NCBI GenBank assembly: GCA_002688155.1
Contig: NZCH01000078.1
Span: 1 to 15,069 of the forward strand
Length of the DNA stretch: 15,069 bases
Direction: 5' to 3'
DNA from: Phycisphaerae bacterium
GTDB taxonomy: Bacteria; Planctomycetota; Phycisphaerae; Phycisphaerales; Phycisphaeraceae
The notes under the pieces are model-generated. The model saw only the letters and a list, made by a program, of their open reading frames with translations. It was not told the origin of the DNA and made no database searches. How positions within the stretch are numbered: the first letter of the stretch is position 1; the number at the start of each line of letters is the position of its first letter. The translations under genes were made by a program, and so were the position numbers. Shown one piece after another: positions 1-7,255 of this stretch.

Positions 1-792
1 CTCGACCGCGTGGGCACCGGTACGCACCGCATGCGCCGGCGGGCGACGCTTGGGTGGTGGACCTTGCCAGCCATCGCGCTGCTGACGCTGCTTGCGATTG
101 TCAGCGTCGGCGTGCCGGTCTCGACGATCGCGTACTGGTCCTTGCGCTGTACGTGGTCGCTGACGGTGCTTCAAGACGTGCGCGACGCAATCATGAACTC
201 TCTGTCGGGCAGCGTGCCCGCCGCGATCGTCGCCACGGCGATGGCAATGCCCATTGCGTACATGGCACGACGCTACCCGTCGAAGCGGTCGTTTTACCTC
301 GAGCGCGTGGCATACCTGGGATTCGCCACGCCGCCGCTGGCGTTCGCGCTGGGTCTGATTTTTGTCGCCAAGTACCCAGCCACCGTCCTCGAATACTCGC
401 TTTTCCTGCTCGTGTTCGCCTACAGCATGCACTTTCTCGCCGAGGCGGTCGGCCCGCTGCGCAACTCGCTGTACCGCGCTTCGCCACGCATCGAAGAAGC
501 GGCGCGATCGCTTGGGTGCAACGGATTCACCGCGTTCTGGCGCGTCACTTTTCCGGTCATGCGCAATGGAATCATTGTCGCCTGCGCACTCGTGTTTCTA
601 TCGTGCATGAAGGAACTGCCGCTGACGATGATGCTCGCGCCGCACGATTTTCACACGCTGGCCTATGATGTATACAGCTATGCTGCCGACGATGCGATGT
701 TTCACGAGGCGGCGCCGTATGCGGTCGCCATCCTGCTGGTTTCCACGGGGTTGGTCACCGTGTTGCTGATGCGCGGGCGAAAACTAGTGTGA
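1..792 (+). CDS. ABC importer permease, FbpB-like (5' truncated by window edge)
   Basis: This is the C-terminal part of an integral inner-membrane permease of a binding-protein-dependent ABC importer. The frame is open to base 1 with no stop, so the first in-frame GTG at 10 is probably internal and the gene begins outside the window. Counting from that GTG, hydrophobic segments lie at about residues 17-45, 66-86, 101-145 (two spans), 186-209 and 236-255. The cytoplasmic EAA loop that docks on the ATPase is visible at 162-184, with EAA, a Gly six residues on, and a terminal FPV. The basic, Arg-rich stretch before the first span resembles the linker between the two permease halves of fused 12-segment FbpB-type iron permeases, so the full protein is probably about 500 residues. 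The ATPase gene follows after 67 nt. The substrate is unknown: ferric iron is the usual one for this family, but thiamine or polyamine importers look similar. Confidence 0.85.
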   Translation, partial: LDRVGTGTHRMRRRATLGWWTLPAIALLTLLAIVSVGVPVSTIAYWSLRCTWSLTVLQDVRDAIMNSLSGSVPAAIVATAMAMPIAYMARRYPSKRSFYLERVAYLGFATPPLAFALGLIFVAKYPATVLEYSLFLLVFAYSMHFLAEAVGPLRNSLYRASPRIEEAARSLGCNGFTAFWRVTFPVMRNGIIVACALVFLSCMKELPLTMMLAPHDFHTLAYDVYSYAADDAMFHEAAPYAVAILLVSTGLVTVLLMRGRKLV

Positions 793-859
793 TAAAGTGC
801 GAATGCCGATTGGTGAATTTCGATTGTTCTGACAGACCAGAAACACACGGGCCGAACAT

Positions 860-2011
860 ATGACTGCACTGGCTCCGAGTCAAAAGACGACCACCGAAAC
901 GCCCGACATTATTCTGCGCGTTGACAATCTGACGATGCGTTATCCCGATCAATCGTCGTCGGTCGTGGACGGCCTGTCATTTTCGGTGGCAAAAGGCGAA
1001 ATCTTTGTGCTCGTGGGTCCGTCGGGATGCGGCAAGACGACAACGCTGCGTTTGATCGCGGGATTCGAGCGCGCGGACGACGGGTATGTATCGCTCAACG
1101 GCAGGGTGCTTGAAGGTCCGGGCGTCCACGTGCCGCCCGAGAAACGCGGGATCGGCCTGGTGTTTCAGGACTACGCGCTCATGCCGCACCTGGACGTGCT
1201 GCGCAATGTGATGTTTGGTGTTCGCGGCGTGCCACGCGCCAGGCGGCGCGCCATCGCGACGGAGGTGCTGTGGATGCTGGGCATGGCCGGCAAGGAGCGC
1301 AGCAAGCCGCACGACCTGTCAGGCGGCGAGCAGCAGCGCGTCGCGCTGGCGCGAGCCTTGGCGCCGTGGCCGCAACTGATCCTGCTCGACGAGCCGTTCT
1401 CCAACCTCGACGCTGAACTGCGCGCTTCAACGCGCACGGAGATACGTGACCTGATCCGCAAGACCGGCAAGTCGGCCGTACTTGTGACGCATGATCAGGA
1501 AGAAGCGCTGAGCATCGCCGACCGGATCGCGGTGATGCCCAACGGGCACATCGATCAGACCGGCGCGCCCGAAGCGGTGTACTCCCACCCCCGCAGCGCG
1601 TTCACCGCACAATTTCTTGGCCGGACCAACTTGCTAAGCGCGGTCGCAACGGGCGCGCTGGGCGACACGCCGCTGGGACGCGTCGAACTCGACCGCACTG
1701 CGGATGGCAACGTCGTGGTATCCATTCGGCCCGAACATATCAAAATGAAGTCGCTCAATCCTGACAGTGATTCCGATGACAGGTTCGAAGGCGACGGCGT
1801 GTCAGGCAGAATCCTTTCGCGCGAGTTCAAGGGCCACGATCAGACCTATCGCGTTCGCGTCGGCGAACAGGACGTCACCGTTCATCTAAACTGCATGTGC
1901 CGTTACCATGTGGGAGAAGCGGTCGCCCTGCAACCGTCAGAGCCCGCCGCCGTCGTCGATGGCGTGCACCGGGCCGATGCACCTCTTGAAGTACTCCCGC
2001 ACTGCGATTAA
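860..2011 (+). CDS. ABC importer ATP-binding protein, FbpC/PotA-like
   Basis: Cytoplasmic ATPase that powers the importer whose permease is encoded just upstream. All motifs are intact over 383 residues: Walker A GPSGCGKT at 53-60, Q-loop Gln103, signature LSGGEQQ at 153-159, Walker B LILLDE at 173-178, D-loop SNLD, and switch His211 in VTHD. After about residue 250 a TOBE-type regulatory domain follows, including the typical SIRPEHI segment. Length and order match the CUT1/FbpC/PotA group. The ATG at 860 gives an N-terminal extension of about 18 residues before the first strand. No strong Shine-Dalgarno is seen. The gene lies 67 nt after the permease and 11 nt before an SGNH hydrolase, so the three are probably one transcription unit. 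No substrate-binding protein is in the window; it may lie to the left. Confidence 0.93.
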   Translation: MTALAPSQKTTTETPDIILRVDNLTMRYPDQSSSVVDGLSFSVAKGEIFVLVGPSGCGKTTTLRLIAGFERADDGYVSLNGRVLEGPGVHVPPEKRGIGLVFQDYALMPHLDVLRNVMFGVRGVPRARRRAIATEVLWMLGMAGKERSKPHDLSGGEQQRVALARALAPWPQLILLDEPFSNLDAELRASTRTEIRDLIRKTGKSAVLVTHDQEEALSIADRIAVMPNGHIDQTGAPEAVYSHPRSAFTAQFLGRTNLLSAVATGALGDTPLGRVELDRTADGNVVVSIRPEHIKMKSLNPDSDSDDRFEGDGVSGRILSREFKGHDQTYRVRVGEQDVTVHLNCMCRYHVGEAVALQPSEPAAVVDGVHRADAPLEVLPHCD

Positions 2012-2022
2012 GGCATTCACAA

Positions 2023-2760
2023 ATGAAGAAGGACTATTGGCCCAATGAGTTCAAGAACCTTGTGACGTTAGGAGAAAGCACGACGGCCGGCGGATGGTCG
2101 AGTTGTCGTGAACGGTGCTGGGCCAGTGAACTGGCGCGGCTGATCAACGAGTTTCAGCGCGTGCCGATGCAACTGGTGAACATGGGCATTGGGGCCAACC
2201 TCATTTCGACGCGAAGCCCCCAATACGAAAACAGCGGCAAACCCGCCGCCGACGAACGGCTTGACAGGCACGTGCTCGAACATACCTCCAACGGCCACCT
2301 GGTCGTGCCGGATCTGCTGGTCATTTCGTATGGTCTGAACGATGCGCGCAGCGGCACGCCGCTGGCCCTGTTCTGCGAGGTCATGGAGGACCTCATTCGC
2401 CGCGTTCGCGCGAAGACGCAGCCTCTTATCGTATTGCTGGGCCCATATTTCATGTCGGGGTTCGACCTGTTCGGCCCGGATTGGAACAAGGCGACGCTTG
2501 AAACTTTTCACGAATACAACGACGCGACACGCGATGTGGCGCAGTGCAACGAATGTCTATTCGTTGATTTGCTTGCGGCGTACGACAACGCGCCGTGGCT
2601 CGTTCACCACGACGGCGTGCACGCGAATGACCTGGGCCACCGCGTGGTCGCCAACGAAATCTTCCGCGTGCTCGCGACACACTGCTTGGGCCTGGCGCGC
2701 AACACGCAGGAACTGGAACAGCACATTGCACCGTGGCGCGATGAATCGGTCCTGCAGTAA
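2023..2760 (+). CDS. SGNH/GDSL-family hydrolase
   Basis: Predicted esterase or lipase-like hydrolase of 245 residues with the four SGNH blocks. Block I reads LGESTTAGG with nucleophile Ser19 (Glu replaces the usual Asp of GDS). Block II has MGIGAN around Gly55-57, block III has YGLND with Asn106, and block V has DGVH with Asp197 and His200. No signal peptide or membrane segment is visible, so it should be cytoplasmic. The ATG lies 11 nt after the stop of the ABC ATPase with no clear Shine-Dalgarno, consistent with translational coupling. The context suggests it acts on the imported compound, for example deacylating a carbohydrate or hydrolysing an ester-containing chelator. That is inference; the family is too broad to name a substrate. 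Confidence 0.8.
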   Translation: MKKDYWPNEFKNLVTLGESTTAGGWSSCRERCWASELARLINEFQRVPMQLVNMGIGANLISTRSPQYENSGKPAADERLDRHVLEHTSNGHLVVPDLLVISYGLNDARSGTPLALFCEVMEDLIRRVRAKTQPLIVLLGPYFMSGFDLFGPDWNKATLETFHEYNDATRDVAQCNECLFVDLLAAYDNAPWLVHHDGVHANDLGHRVVANEIFRVLATHCLGLARNTQELEQHIAPWRDESVLQ

Positions 2761-2919
2761 TGATTGATCGCGGCGGAACAAATCAGTATCGCATGGTGGT
2801 TCGAGCAGGTGGAACCGCCTGGGGTGCTGCTGCACCACTTGATGTGGATGCACTGCCACGCGGACACGACAGGATCACCCAAAGACGAACGCCGCGGCCA
2901 TGTAGGCTAAAATCGCACC
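2761..2919 (+). other. Intergenic region with two potential hairpins
   Basis: No convincing gene lies between the SGNH hydrolase and prmC. Two adjacent inverted repeats are visible: GGTGGTTC at 2795-2802 with GAACCGCC at 2812-2819 (one G-T pair), then GGTGC at 2823-2827 with GCACC at 2832-2836 and a four-base loop. Neither is followed by a T-run, so a Rho-independent terminator is only weakly suggested. The right end holds the prmC promoter. Confidence 0.35.
2908..2913 (+). promoter_or_regulatory. -10 hexamer for leaderless prmC transcript
   Basis: TAAAAT (5 of 6 to TATAAT) ends 6 nt before the prmC ATG at 2920, with spacer CGCACC. A start site 7 nt downstream of the hexamer would fall on the A of the start codon. 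No good -35 TTGACA is seen. No Shine-Dalgarno could fit. Confidence 0.6.
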
Positions 2920-3807
2920 ATGTCGAAGCGTGAAACCGACAGCGCGGCGTGGACGACGCGTGGGTTGCTGGCCTGGACGGCACGGTATTTCGAGCGGCAG
3001 GGTCTGGACAGCGCTCGTCTTGCCGCAGAGATGTTGCTCGCACACGTGTTAGAGGTGCCGCGGATCAATTTGTACATGGACCTGGACCGGCCGACGACGC
3101 AGCTGGAGCGTGCAGCGTTTCGTGATTTGGTTGAGCGTGCGGCGGCGCACGAGCCGGTCGATTACCTGGTCGGGCAGTCGCCGTTCTTTTCGGCGATGTT
3201 CAAGGTGACGCCGGACGTGCTGATCCCAAGGCCGAGCACGGAAACGCTGGTCGAGCATGTGCTGCAGCACGCCCGGCATACGCCGGGTTTTCGCGCGCCG
3301 CTGATTGCGGATGTGGGCACCGGCAGCGGCGCAATCTCCGTGAGTGTGGCCAGGCAGATCGATGATGCGCACGTGATTGCGACGGATATAAGTGCCAGCG
3401 CACTGGCGGTGGCGTGCGAGAACGCAGCGACACACGATGTGTCTGACCGGGTCGATTTCGTCGAGGGCGACCTGCTCACACCGCTGGAGGGCAAGCGCGT
3501 GCGTTACCTGCTGAGCAATCCGCCATACATCAGTGACGCCGAGTGGCGGGACGTGGCGCCAAACGTGAAGGACTACGAACCCGAGCGCGCGCTACGTGGC
3601 GGCGCCGACGGGCTGGAACTGCTTCGCCCGATCATCGAGCAGGCGCCAGGTGTCATGGACTCGCCCGGCCAACTGGTGGTTGAGATCGCTGCGTCGCAGA
3701 AGCAGGCGGTGCTCGATATTGCGGCGGGTGTAGGTGGCTATGACAACGCGCACGTACTGGTCGACCACGAGCGTCTGCCGCGCGTGCTGGTGTGTGATGT
3801 GAAATAG
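2920..3807 (+). CDS. prmC: Peptide chain release factor N5-glutamine methyltransferase PrmC (HemK)
   Basis: Transfers a methyl group from S-adenosylmethionine to the Gln of the GGQ motif of release factors RF1/RF2, improving translation termination; cytoplasmic. The 295-residue length is normal. The N-terminal helical domain spans about 1-85 (WTxRxLLxW start, then ExLL and VEPVDYLVG-like HEPVDYLVG at 77-85). The Rossmann methyltransferase has motif I DVGTGSG at 131-137, an acidic loop ending motif II at ATDIS (154-158), and the diagnostic NPPY at 200-203. The family signature from VKDYEP through ALRGGADGLE is at 216-233. The usual PRPETE motif reads PRPSTE at 103-108, one substitution. The ATG at 2920 is fixed by the promoter 6 nt upstream. 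The MazG-like gene follows after 36 nt. Confidence 0.95.
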   Translation: MSKRETDSAAWTTRGLLAWTARYFERQGLDSARLAAEMLLAHVLEVPRINLYMDLDRPTTQLERAAFRDLVERAAAHEPVDYLVGQSPFFSAMFKVTPDVLIPRPSTETLVEHVLQHARHTPGFRAPLIADVGTGSGAISVSVARQIDDAHVIATDISASALAVACENAATHDVSDRVDFVEGDLLTPLEGKRVRYLLSNPPYISDAEWRDVAPNVKDYEPERALRGGADGLELLRPIIEQAPGVMDSPGQLVVEIAASQKQAVLDIAAGVGGYDNAHVLVDHERLPRVLVCDVK

Positions 3808-3831
3808 GGTTTGCCCGATCGCTGTGCGGAT

Positions 3832-3837
3832 TACAAT
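3832..3837 (+). promoter_or_regulatory. -10 hexamer for leaderless MazG-like transcript
   Basis: TACAAT ends 6 nt before ATG at 3844, with spacer ACCGAT. A weak -35 candidate TTGCCC lies at 3811-3816 with a 15 nt spacer. The layout predicts transcription starting at the A of ATG and argues against the in-frame TTG at 3811 as the start. Confidence 0.55.
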
Positions 3838-3843
3838 ACCGAT

Positions 3844-4134
3844 ATGACAATCACCGATGCACCGTTGACATTCGCACAGTTTCAGAAGTTCATTCGAGGC
3901 CGCTACTACGAAACGGACAGCGCCCGCGGCACACCGGCCACTTTTATGTGGCTGATCGAGGAAGTTGGTGAACTGGCGACCTCGCTTCACGGCGAAGACC
4001 GTGAGAACCTCGCCGAAGAATTCGCCGACGTGATCGCGTGGCTCACGACACTGGCGAACATCAACGATGTCGACCTCGAATCGGCGCTGCGGACGAAGTA
4101 TCTGTCGAACGGGGCGCCCGAAGGGGTCAAATGA
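3844..4134 (+). CDS. MazG-like nucleotide pyrophosphohydrolase
   Basis: Small all-alpha NTP pyrophosphohydrolase of 96 residues, expected to hydrolyse (d)NTPs to the monophosphate and pyrophosphate in a Mg-dependent way, as in nucleotide-pool sanitation. The metal-binding pattern is present: EExxE at Glu39, Glu40 and Glu43 (WLIEEVGEL), then ExxD at Glu59 and Asp62 (AEEFADVIAWL). The single MazG domain is of the short type, unlike E. coli MazG, which has two. The frame extends to a TTG at 3811, but the ATG at 3844 is preferred because family homology begins there and the -10 element overlaps the extra region. It lies 36 nt after prmC but seems to have its own promoter. It converges with dxs with only 15 nt between stops. 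The biological substrate cannot be read from the sequence. Confidence 0.85.
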   Translation: MTITDAPLTFAQFQKFIRGRYYETDSARGTPATFMWLIEEVGELATSLHGEDRENLAEEFADVIAWLTTLANINDVDLESALRTKYLSNGAPEGVK

Positions 4135-4149
4135 ACGCGATGACCCGGT

Positions 4150-6177
4150 TCACGCCCGGGGCGTACCCGTGTCACGGCGCGGCAGGTCCACGTGACTGGC
4201 ATTGACGCGGATATCCGGCGTCGAAGGCGTGTCAATCGGTTCAGCGCCGCTGGTGTCGAGGATCGTGCGTACGCGACGCGCGATGCCCGCGGCGTCGAGA
4301 CCGACCGAACCAAGTTGCTCTGCGCGGCTGTCCTGGTACACCCATCGCATCGGCATGCCCATGCGATGAATGCGATCGGTCGAGAGCCGCGCGTCGTTGC
4401 ACGCCTCGAGTACGTTGGCGCCGAAGCCGCCGGCGAGGGCGTGGTCCTCGATTGTCAGCACGGCTATTTCGCGATCGACCAAGTCGCGCAGCAGGTCGAT
4501 GTCGACCGGCTTGGCGAAACGCGCGTCATACAGTTCCACGTCGTAACCCTGCTGGTCCAACTCCTCGAGCGCTGCGAGTGTCTCGTACACCATGATGCCG
4601 TAGGCGAGGATCGCCAGGTCGGGCCGGCGCTTCCTGCCGCGGCGCAACAGGTGCGCCTTACCCAGTTCGAACGGTGGTGCGTCAGATTCGATCGGATCGG
4701 CAGGCACGTCATCGCGCGGGTATCGGATGAACGATGGGCCATCCTCGTATTGGCGCATAAACTCGAGCCCGGCGCGCAGCGTCGGTTCATCACACGCCGC
4801 AAGCAGCGCCGCCTTCGGGAAGACGCTGAACATGCTGATGTCCATGAACCCGTGATGCACCGCACCGTCGCCACCAACGTATCCTGCACGGTCCATACAC
4901 ACGCGTACCGGCAGGCCGTGCAGCGCGACTTCCTGGAATACTTGATCGAGCGCTCGCTGCACAAACGTCGAGTAAACGGCGAAAAATGGTTTGAGACCGG
5001 ATTTGACCATTCCAGCGCACATGTCCATTGCGTGCGATTCACAGATACCCGTGTCGAGCGACCGATCGGGAAACGCGGGCATGATCTTGTTCAGTCCTGT
5101 GCCATCGGGCATCGCGGCGGTGACGGCAAACACCTTGTCGTCACGGCCCATCACATCGATCATCGCGTCCGCGTACGCGGCGGTAAAGCTACGACCGCCT
5201 TTCTTGGCCTCGACCCGGCAACCCTCGACCGTGAACGGCTTGGGTGAATGAAATGCCGTCGGATCACCCGTTGAAAATTCAAACCCTTTGCCCTTGACTG
5301 TCTTGCAATGCAGCAGGATCGGCCGGCCAAAATCCTTGACTTCTTCAAGCATGTCAACGAGCGCCGGCAGGTCGTGCCCGTCGACCGGGCCGATACACAT
5401 CAGCCCGAACTGCTCGAACATGTGCCCGCGATGAAATGCGGCCTTCATCATGTCGCCCATCGTGCCGTAGATTTCCTCGAGCGCATCGCCATAGGGCATG
5501 CGCTTGAGTACCTCACGAGCGCGCTTCTTAAACTCTTCGTACGTCGCGCTGATGCGCACGCGATCGAAATAGCCCGCGAGCGCGCCTTTTGGTGTGGCGA
5601 TCGACATGCCGTTGTCGTTGAGCATGACCAGAAACTGCCGCTCCAGCGTGCCGGCGTTATTGAGCCCCTCCATCGCAACGCCGTTGACGATCGACGCGTC
5701 ACCGATCAACGCGACAACGTTGCGGTCGCCCTCGCCCAGGAGAGTGTCGCCGCGTGCCATACCCACACCGGTGGGAATCGACGTTCCAGCGTGGCCGACG
5801 GAAAACAGGTCGTAGTCCGACTCGTGCGGATCGGGGAACCCGGCCATGCCTTCACGGGTGCGCAACTTCGGCAACAGATGCCTCCGACCCGTCAGCAGTT
5901 TGTGTGGGTAGCACTGGTGACCGACATCAAACAGCAGGCGGTCGTACGAAAAGTCGAACACATAGTGCATCGCGATGGTCATCTCGACCACGCCCAGGTT
6001 CGGCGCCAGGTGACCTCCGGTCTTGGAGACCTGGTCGCAGATGGCATCGCGAATCTCCTGCGCCAACTTCGGCAACTGATCGATCGACAGCTTCTTCAGG
6101 TCGGCTGGCGAATCGATGGTCGGCAGCAGTTTCTCACGTCGTTGGCGTCGTGTTTTTTTCACATTGCCTTGGGTCAT
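4150..6177 (-). CDS. dxs: 1-deoxy-D-xylulose-5-phosphate synthase
   Basis: Condenses pyruvate and glyceraldehyde 3-phosphate to DXP, the first step of the MEP isoprenoid pathway; needs thiamine diphosphate and Mg. Over 675 residues (usual is about 620-640) the family order is intact: GGHL with His56, DVGHQCYPHK at 84-93, diphosphate/Mg site GDAS at 159-162 with Asn188 in LNDN, IGPVDGHDL at 262-270, TVKGKG at 293-298, His310 in FHSP, catalytic Glu380 in CESHA, YSTFVQRA with Tyr402/Phe405/Arg408, DRAGYVGGDG with Asp429, His441, and RYPRD with Arg488. Odd points: the second Gly of GDG is Ala, the usual EQH reads ESH, and THQG reads VHHG. This suggests a divergent but active clade. The C-terminal 30 or so residues are a Pro/Thr-rich extension and the first 20 are basic. 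The start is supported by AAGGA at 6185-6189, 7 nt upstream. ispA lies 62 nt upstream on the same strand and its product sits in the same pathway. Confidence 0.94.
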   Translation of the reverse strand: MTQGNVKKTRRQRREKLLPTIDSPADLKKLSIDQLPKLAQEIRDAICDQVSKTGGHLAPNLGVVEMTIAMHYVFDFSYDRLLFDVGHQCYPHKLLTGRRHLLPKLRTREGMAGFPDPHESDYDLFSVGHAGTSIPTGVGMARGDTLLGEGDRNVVALIGDASIVNGVAMEGLNNAGTLERQFLVMLNDNGMSIATPKGALAGYFDRVRISATYEEFKKRAREVLKRMPYGDALEEIYGTMGDMMKAAFHRGHMFEQFGLMCIGPVDGHDLPALVDMLEEVKDFGRPILLHCKTVKGKGFEFSTGDPTAFHSPKPFTVEGCRVEAKKGGRSFTAAYADAMIDVMGRDDKVFAVTAAMPDGTGLNKIMPAFPDRSLDTGICESHAMDMCAGMVKSGLKPFFAVYSTFVQRALDQVFQEVALHGLPVRVCMDRAGYVGGDGAVHHGFMDISMFSVFPKAALLAACDEPTLRAGLEFMRQYEDGPSFIRYPRDDVPADPIESDAPPFELGKAHLLRRGRKRRPDLAILAYGIMVYETLAALEELDQQGYDVELYDARFAKPVDIDLLRDLVDREIAVLTIEDHALAGGFGANVLEACNDARLSTDRIHRMGMPMRWVYQDSRAEQLGSVGLDAAGIARRVRTILDTSGAEPIDTPSTPDIRVNASHVDLPRRDTGTPRA

Positions 6178-6184
6178 GGCGCTG

Positions 6185-6189
6185 TCCTT
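6185..6189 (-). promoter_or_regulatory. Shine-Dalgarno of dxs
   Basis: AAGGA on the minus strand, 7 nt before the ATG at 6177. It contrasts with the neighbouring ispA and murG, which lack such a site, and fits dxs being translated from within a longer transcript. Confidence 0.6.
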
Positions 6190-6239
6190 GTCTGCGGTGC
6201 GTGGCCCGGTCGTCGGACGTTGGTTGCTAAAAACGCGGA

Positions 6240-7139
6240 CTATCGGGTGCGCACCGCGAAAAACTCACATATCTGGCGCAGCGGGTCAGCCGGTCCACCC
6301 AGGGGTTCGATGGCGGACAGGGCGACGTCGCGCAGCCTTGCAACTTCACGACGGCTGGCGTCGATGCCCAGTACGCCCGGGTAGGTCAGCTTGCCCGCGT
6401 CCACGTCCTTGCCCGCCGCTTTGCCAAGGTGATCAGTTGACTGCGTGACGTCCAGTAGATCATCGACGACCTGAAACATCAGGCCCAGTGATTCCGCGTA
6501 GGTCATGATCGCGTGCAACTGCGAATCGTCGGCGTCACCCGCGAGCGCCCCCATGCGCCCGCTGCAGCGAATCAGCGCGCCAGTCTTGTTGTGGTGGATC
6601 GTTTGCAACTTCTGTATATCCGTCATGCAGTCATCAAAGTCGGGCAAAGTGTCATACACCTGGCCGTTGATCATGTTGTTCGTCGCTTCGATCAGTTCGG
6701 TGGCGATGCGTGCCGCGAGCACCACGGGCCGGGTACGTGTGACAAGCAGTTCGAACGCCAATCCCATCATCATGTCGCCGGCGAGTATGGCCATGGCTTC
6801 ACCGGCGTGCTTATGCAGCGTCGGCCGGCCGCGCCGCAGGTCATCATCGTCCATCGCTGGCAAGTCATCATGCACCAGACTGAAATTGTGGATCAACTCA
6901 ATGGCGCCTGCCGCGGGCATTGCACGGTCCGGGTCACCGCCCACAGCTTCGCAAGCGCGTATCACAAGAATCGGCCGAACGCGTTTACCGCCGCCAAGAA
7001 GTGCGTATTCCACCGCCTCCTGGAGGTTGCGCGGCATCGGGCGCGAACGCACGAACTGTCGAATATACGATTCAACCCGCCCGGCGGGTTCGGTCAAACG
7101 GTCAATATCTATTGAAACAGCTTCGTCCGTCACGGTCAT
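6240..7139 (-). CDS. ispA: Short-chain polyprenyl (farnesyl) diphosphate synthase
   Basis: Builds farnesyl or geranylgeranyl diphosphate from IPP and allylic primers; cytoplasmic, Mg-dependent. Its 299 residues match IspA length. GGGKRVRP at 49-56 binds IPP; the first Asp-rich motif DDLPAMDDDD is at 91-100, followed by LRRG; KTG is at 185-187; the second Asp-rich motif VVDDLLD is at 224-230, then GKAAGKD at 239-245. The two-residue insertion in the first Asp motif and aromatic Phe86 five positions before it fit a bacterial type II FPP synthase (C15 product), by established chain-length rules. The frame is open for another 459 nt upstream, but the ATG at 7139 is chosen because homology begins there and a TATAAT lies 6 nt upstream. 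dxs follows after 62 nt, the common ispA-dxs pairing. Confidence 0.93.
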   Translation of the reverse strand: MTVTDEAVSIDIDRLTEPAGRVESYIRQFVRSRPMPRNLQEAVEYALLGGGKRVRPILVIRACEAVGGDPDRAMPAAGAIELIHNFSLVHDDLPAMDDDDLRRGRPTLHKHAGEAMAILAGDMMMGLAFELLVTRTRPVVLAARIATELIEATNNMINGQVYDTLPDFDDCMTDIQKLQTIHHNKTGALIRCSGRMGALAGDADDSQLHAIMTYAESLGLMFQVVDDLLDVTQSTDHLGKAAGKDVDAGKLTYPGVLGIDASRREVARLRDVALSAIEPLGGPADPLRQICEFFAVRTR

Positions 7140-7145
7140 GGATGG

Positions 7146-7151
7146 ATTATA
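7146..7151 (-). promoter_or_regulatory. -10 hexamer for leaderless ispA transcript
   Basis: A perfect TATAAT on the minus strand ends 6 nt before the ATG at 7139, with spacer CCATCC. No Shine-Dalgarno can fit between. A convincing -35 element is not visible. This is the strongest of four equivalent sites in the window and may drive ispA-dxs. Confidence 0.65.
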
Positions 7152-7255
7152 GAGGAATTGGAAGAGTTGCCGGTCTGGATTCCCGTTACTACACGGCGGG
7201 AGTGAGGTACAGGCACTGTGGCTGAATCGAAACCGTTTATCTTCGTGAACGGATC

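Noticed and set aside
2794..2934. A 46-codon plus-strand frame between the SGNH gene and prmC
   Set aside because: It has no Shine-Dalgarno and no protein-like pattern, and it overlaps the prmC promoter and start.
3811..3843. TTG start adding 11 residues to the MazG-like protein
   Set aside because: The -10 hexamer lies inside this stretch, there is no Shine-Dalgarno, and the added residues do not resemble the family.
4192..6384. Long plus-strand open frames opposite dxs (351 and 358 codons)
   Set aside because: They are antisense to a fully recognisable dxs, have His/Arg/Val-rich compositions expected of GC-rich codon shadows, and lack start signals.
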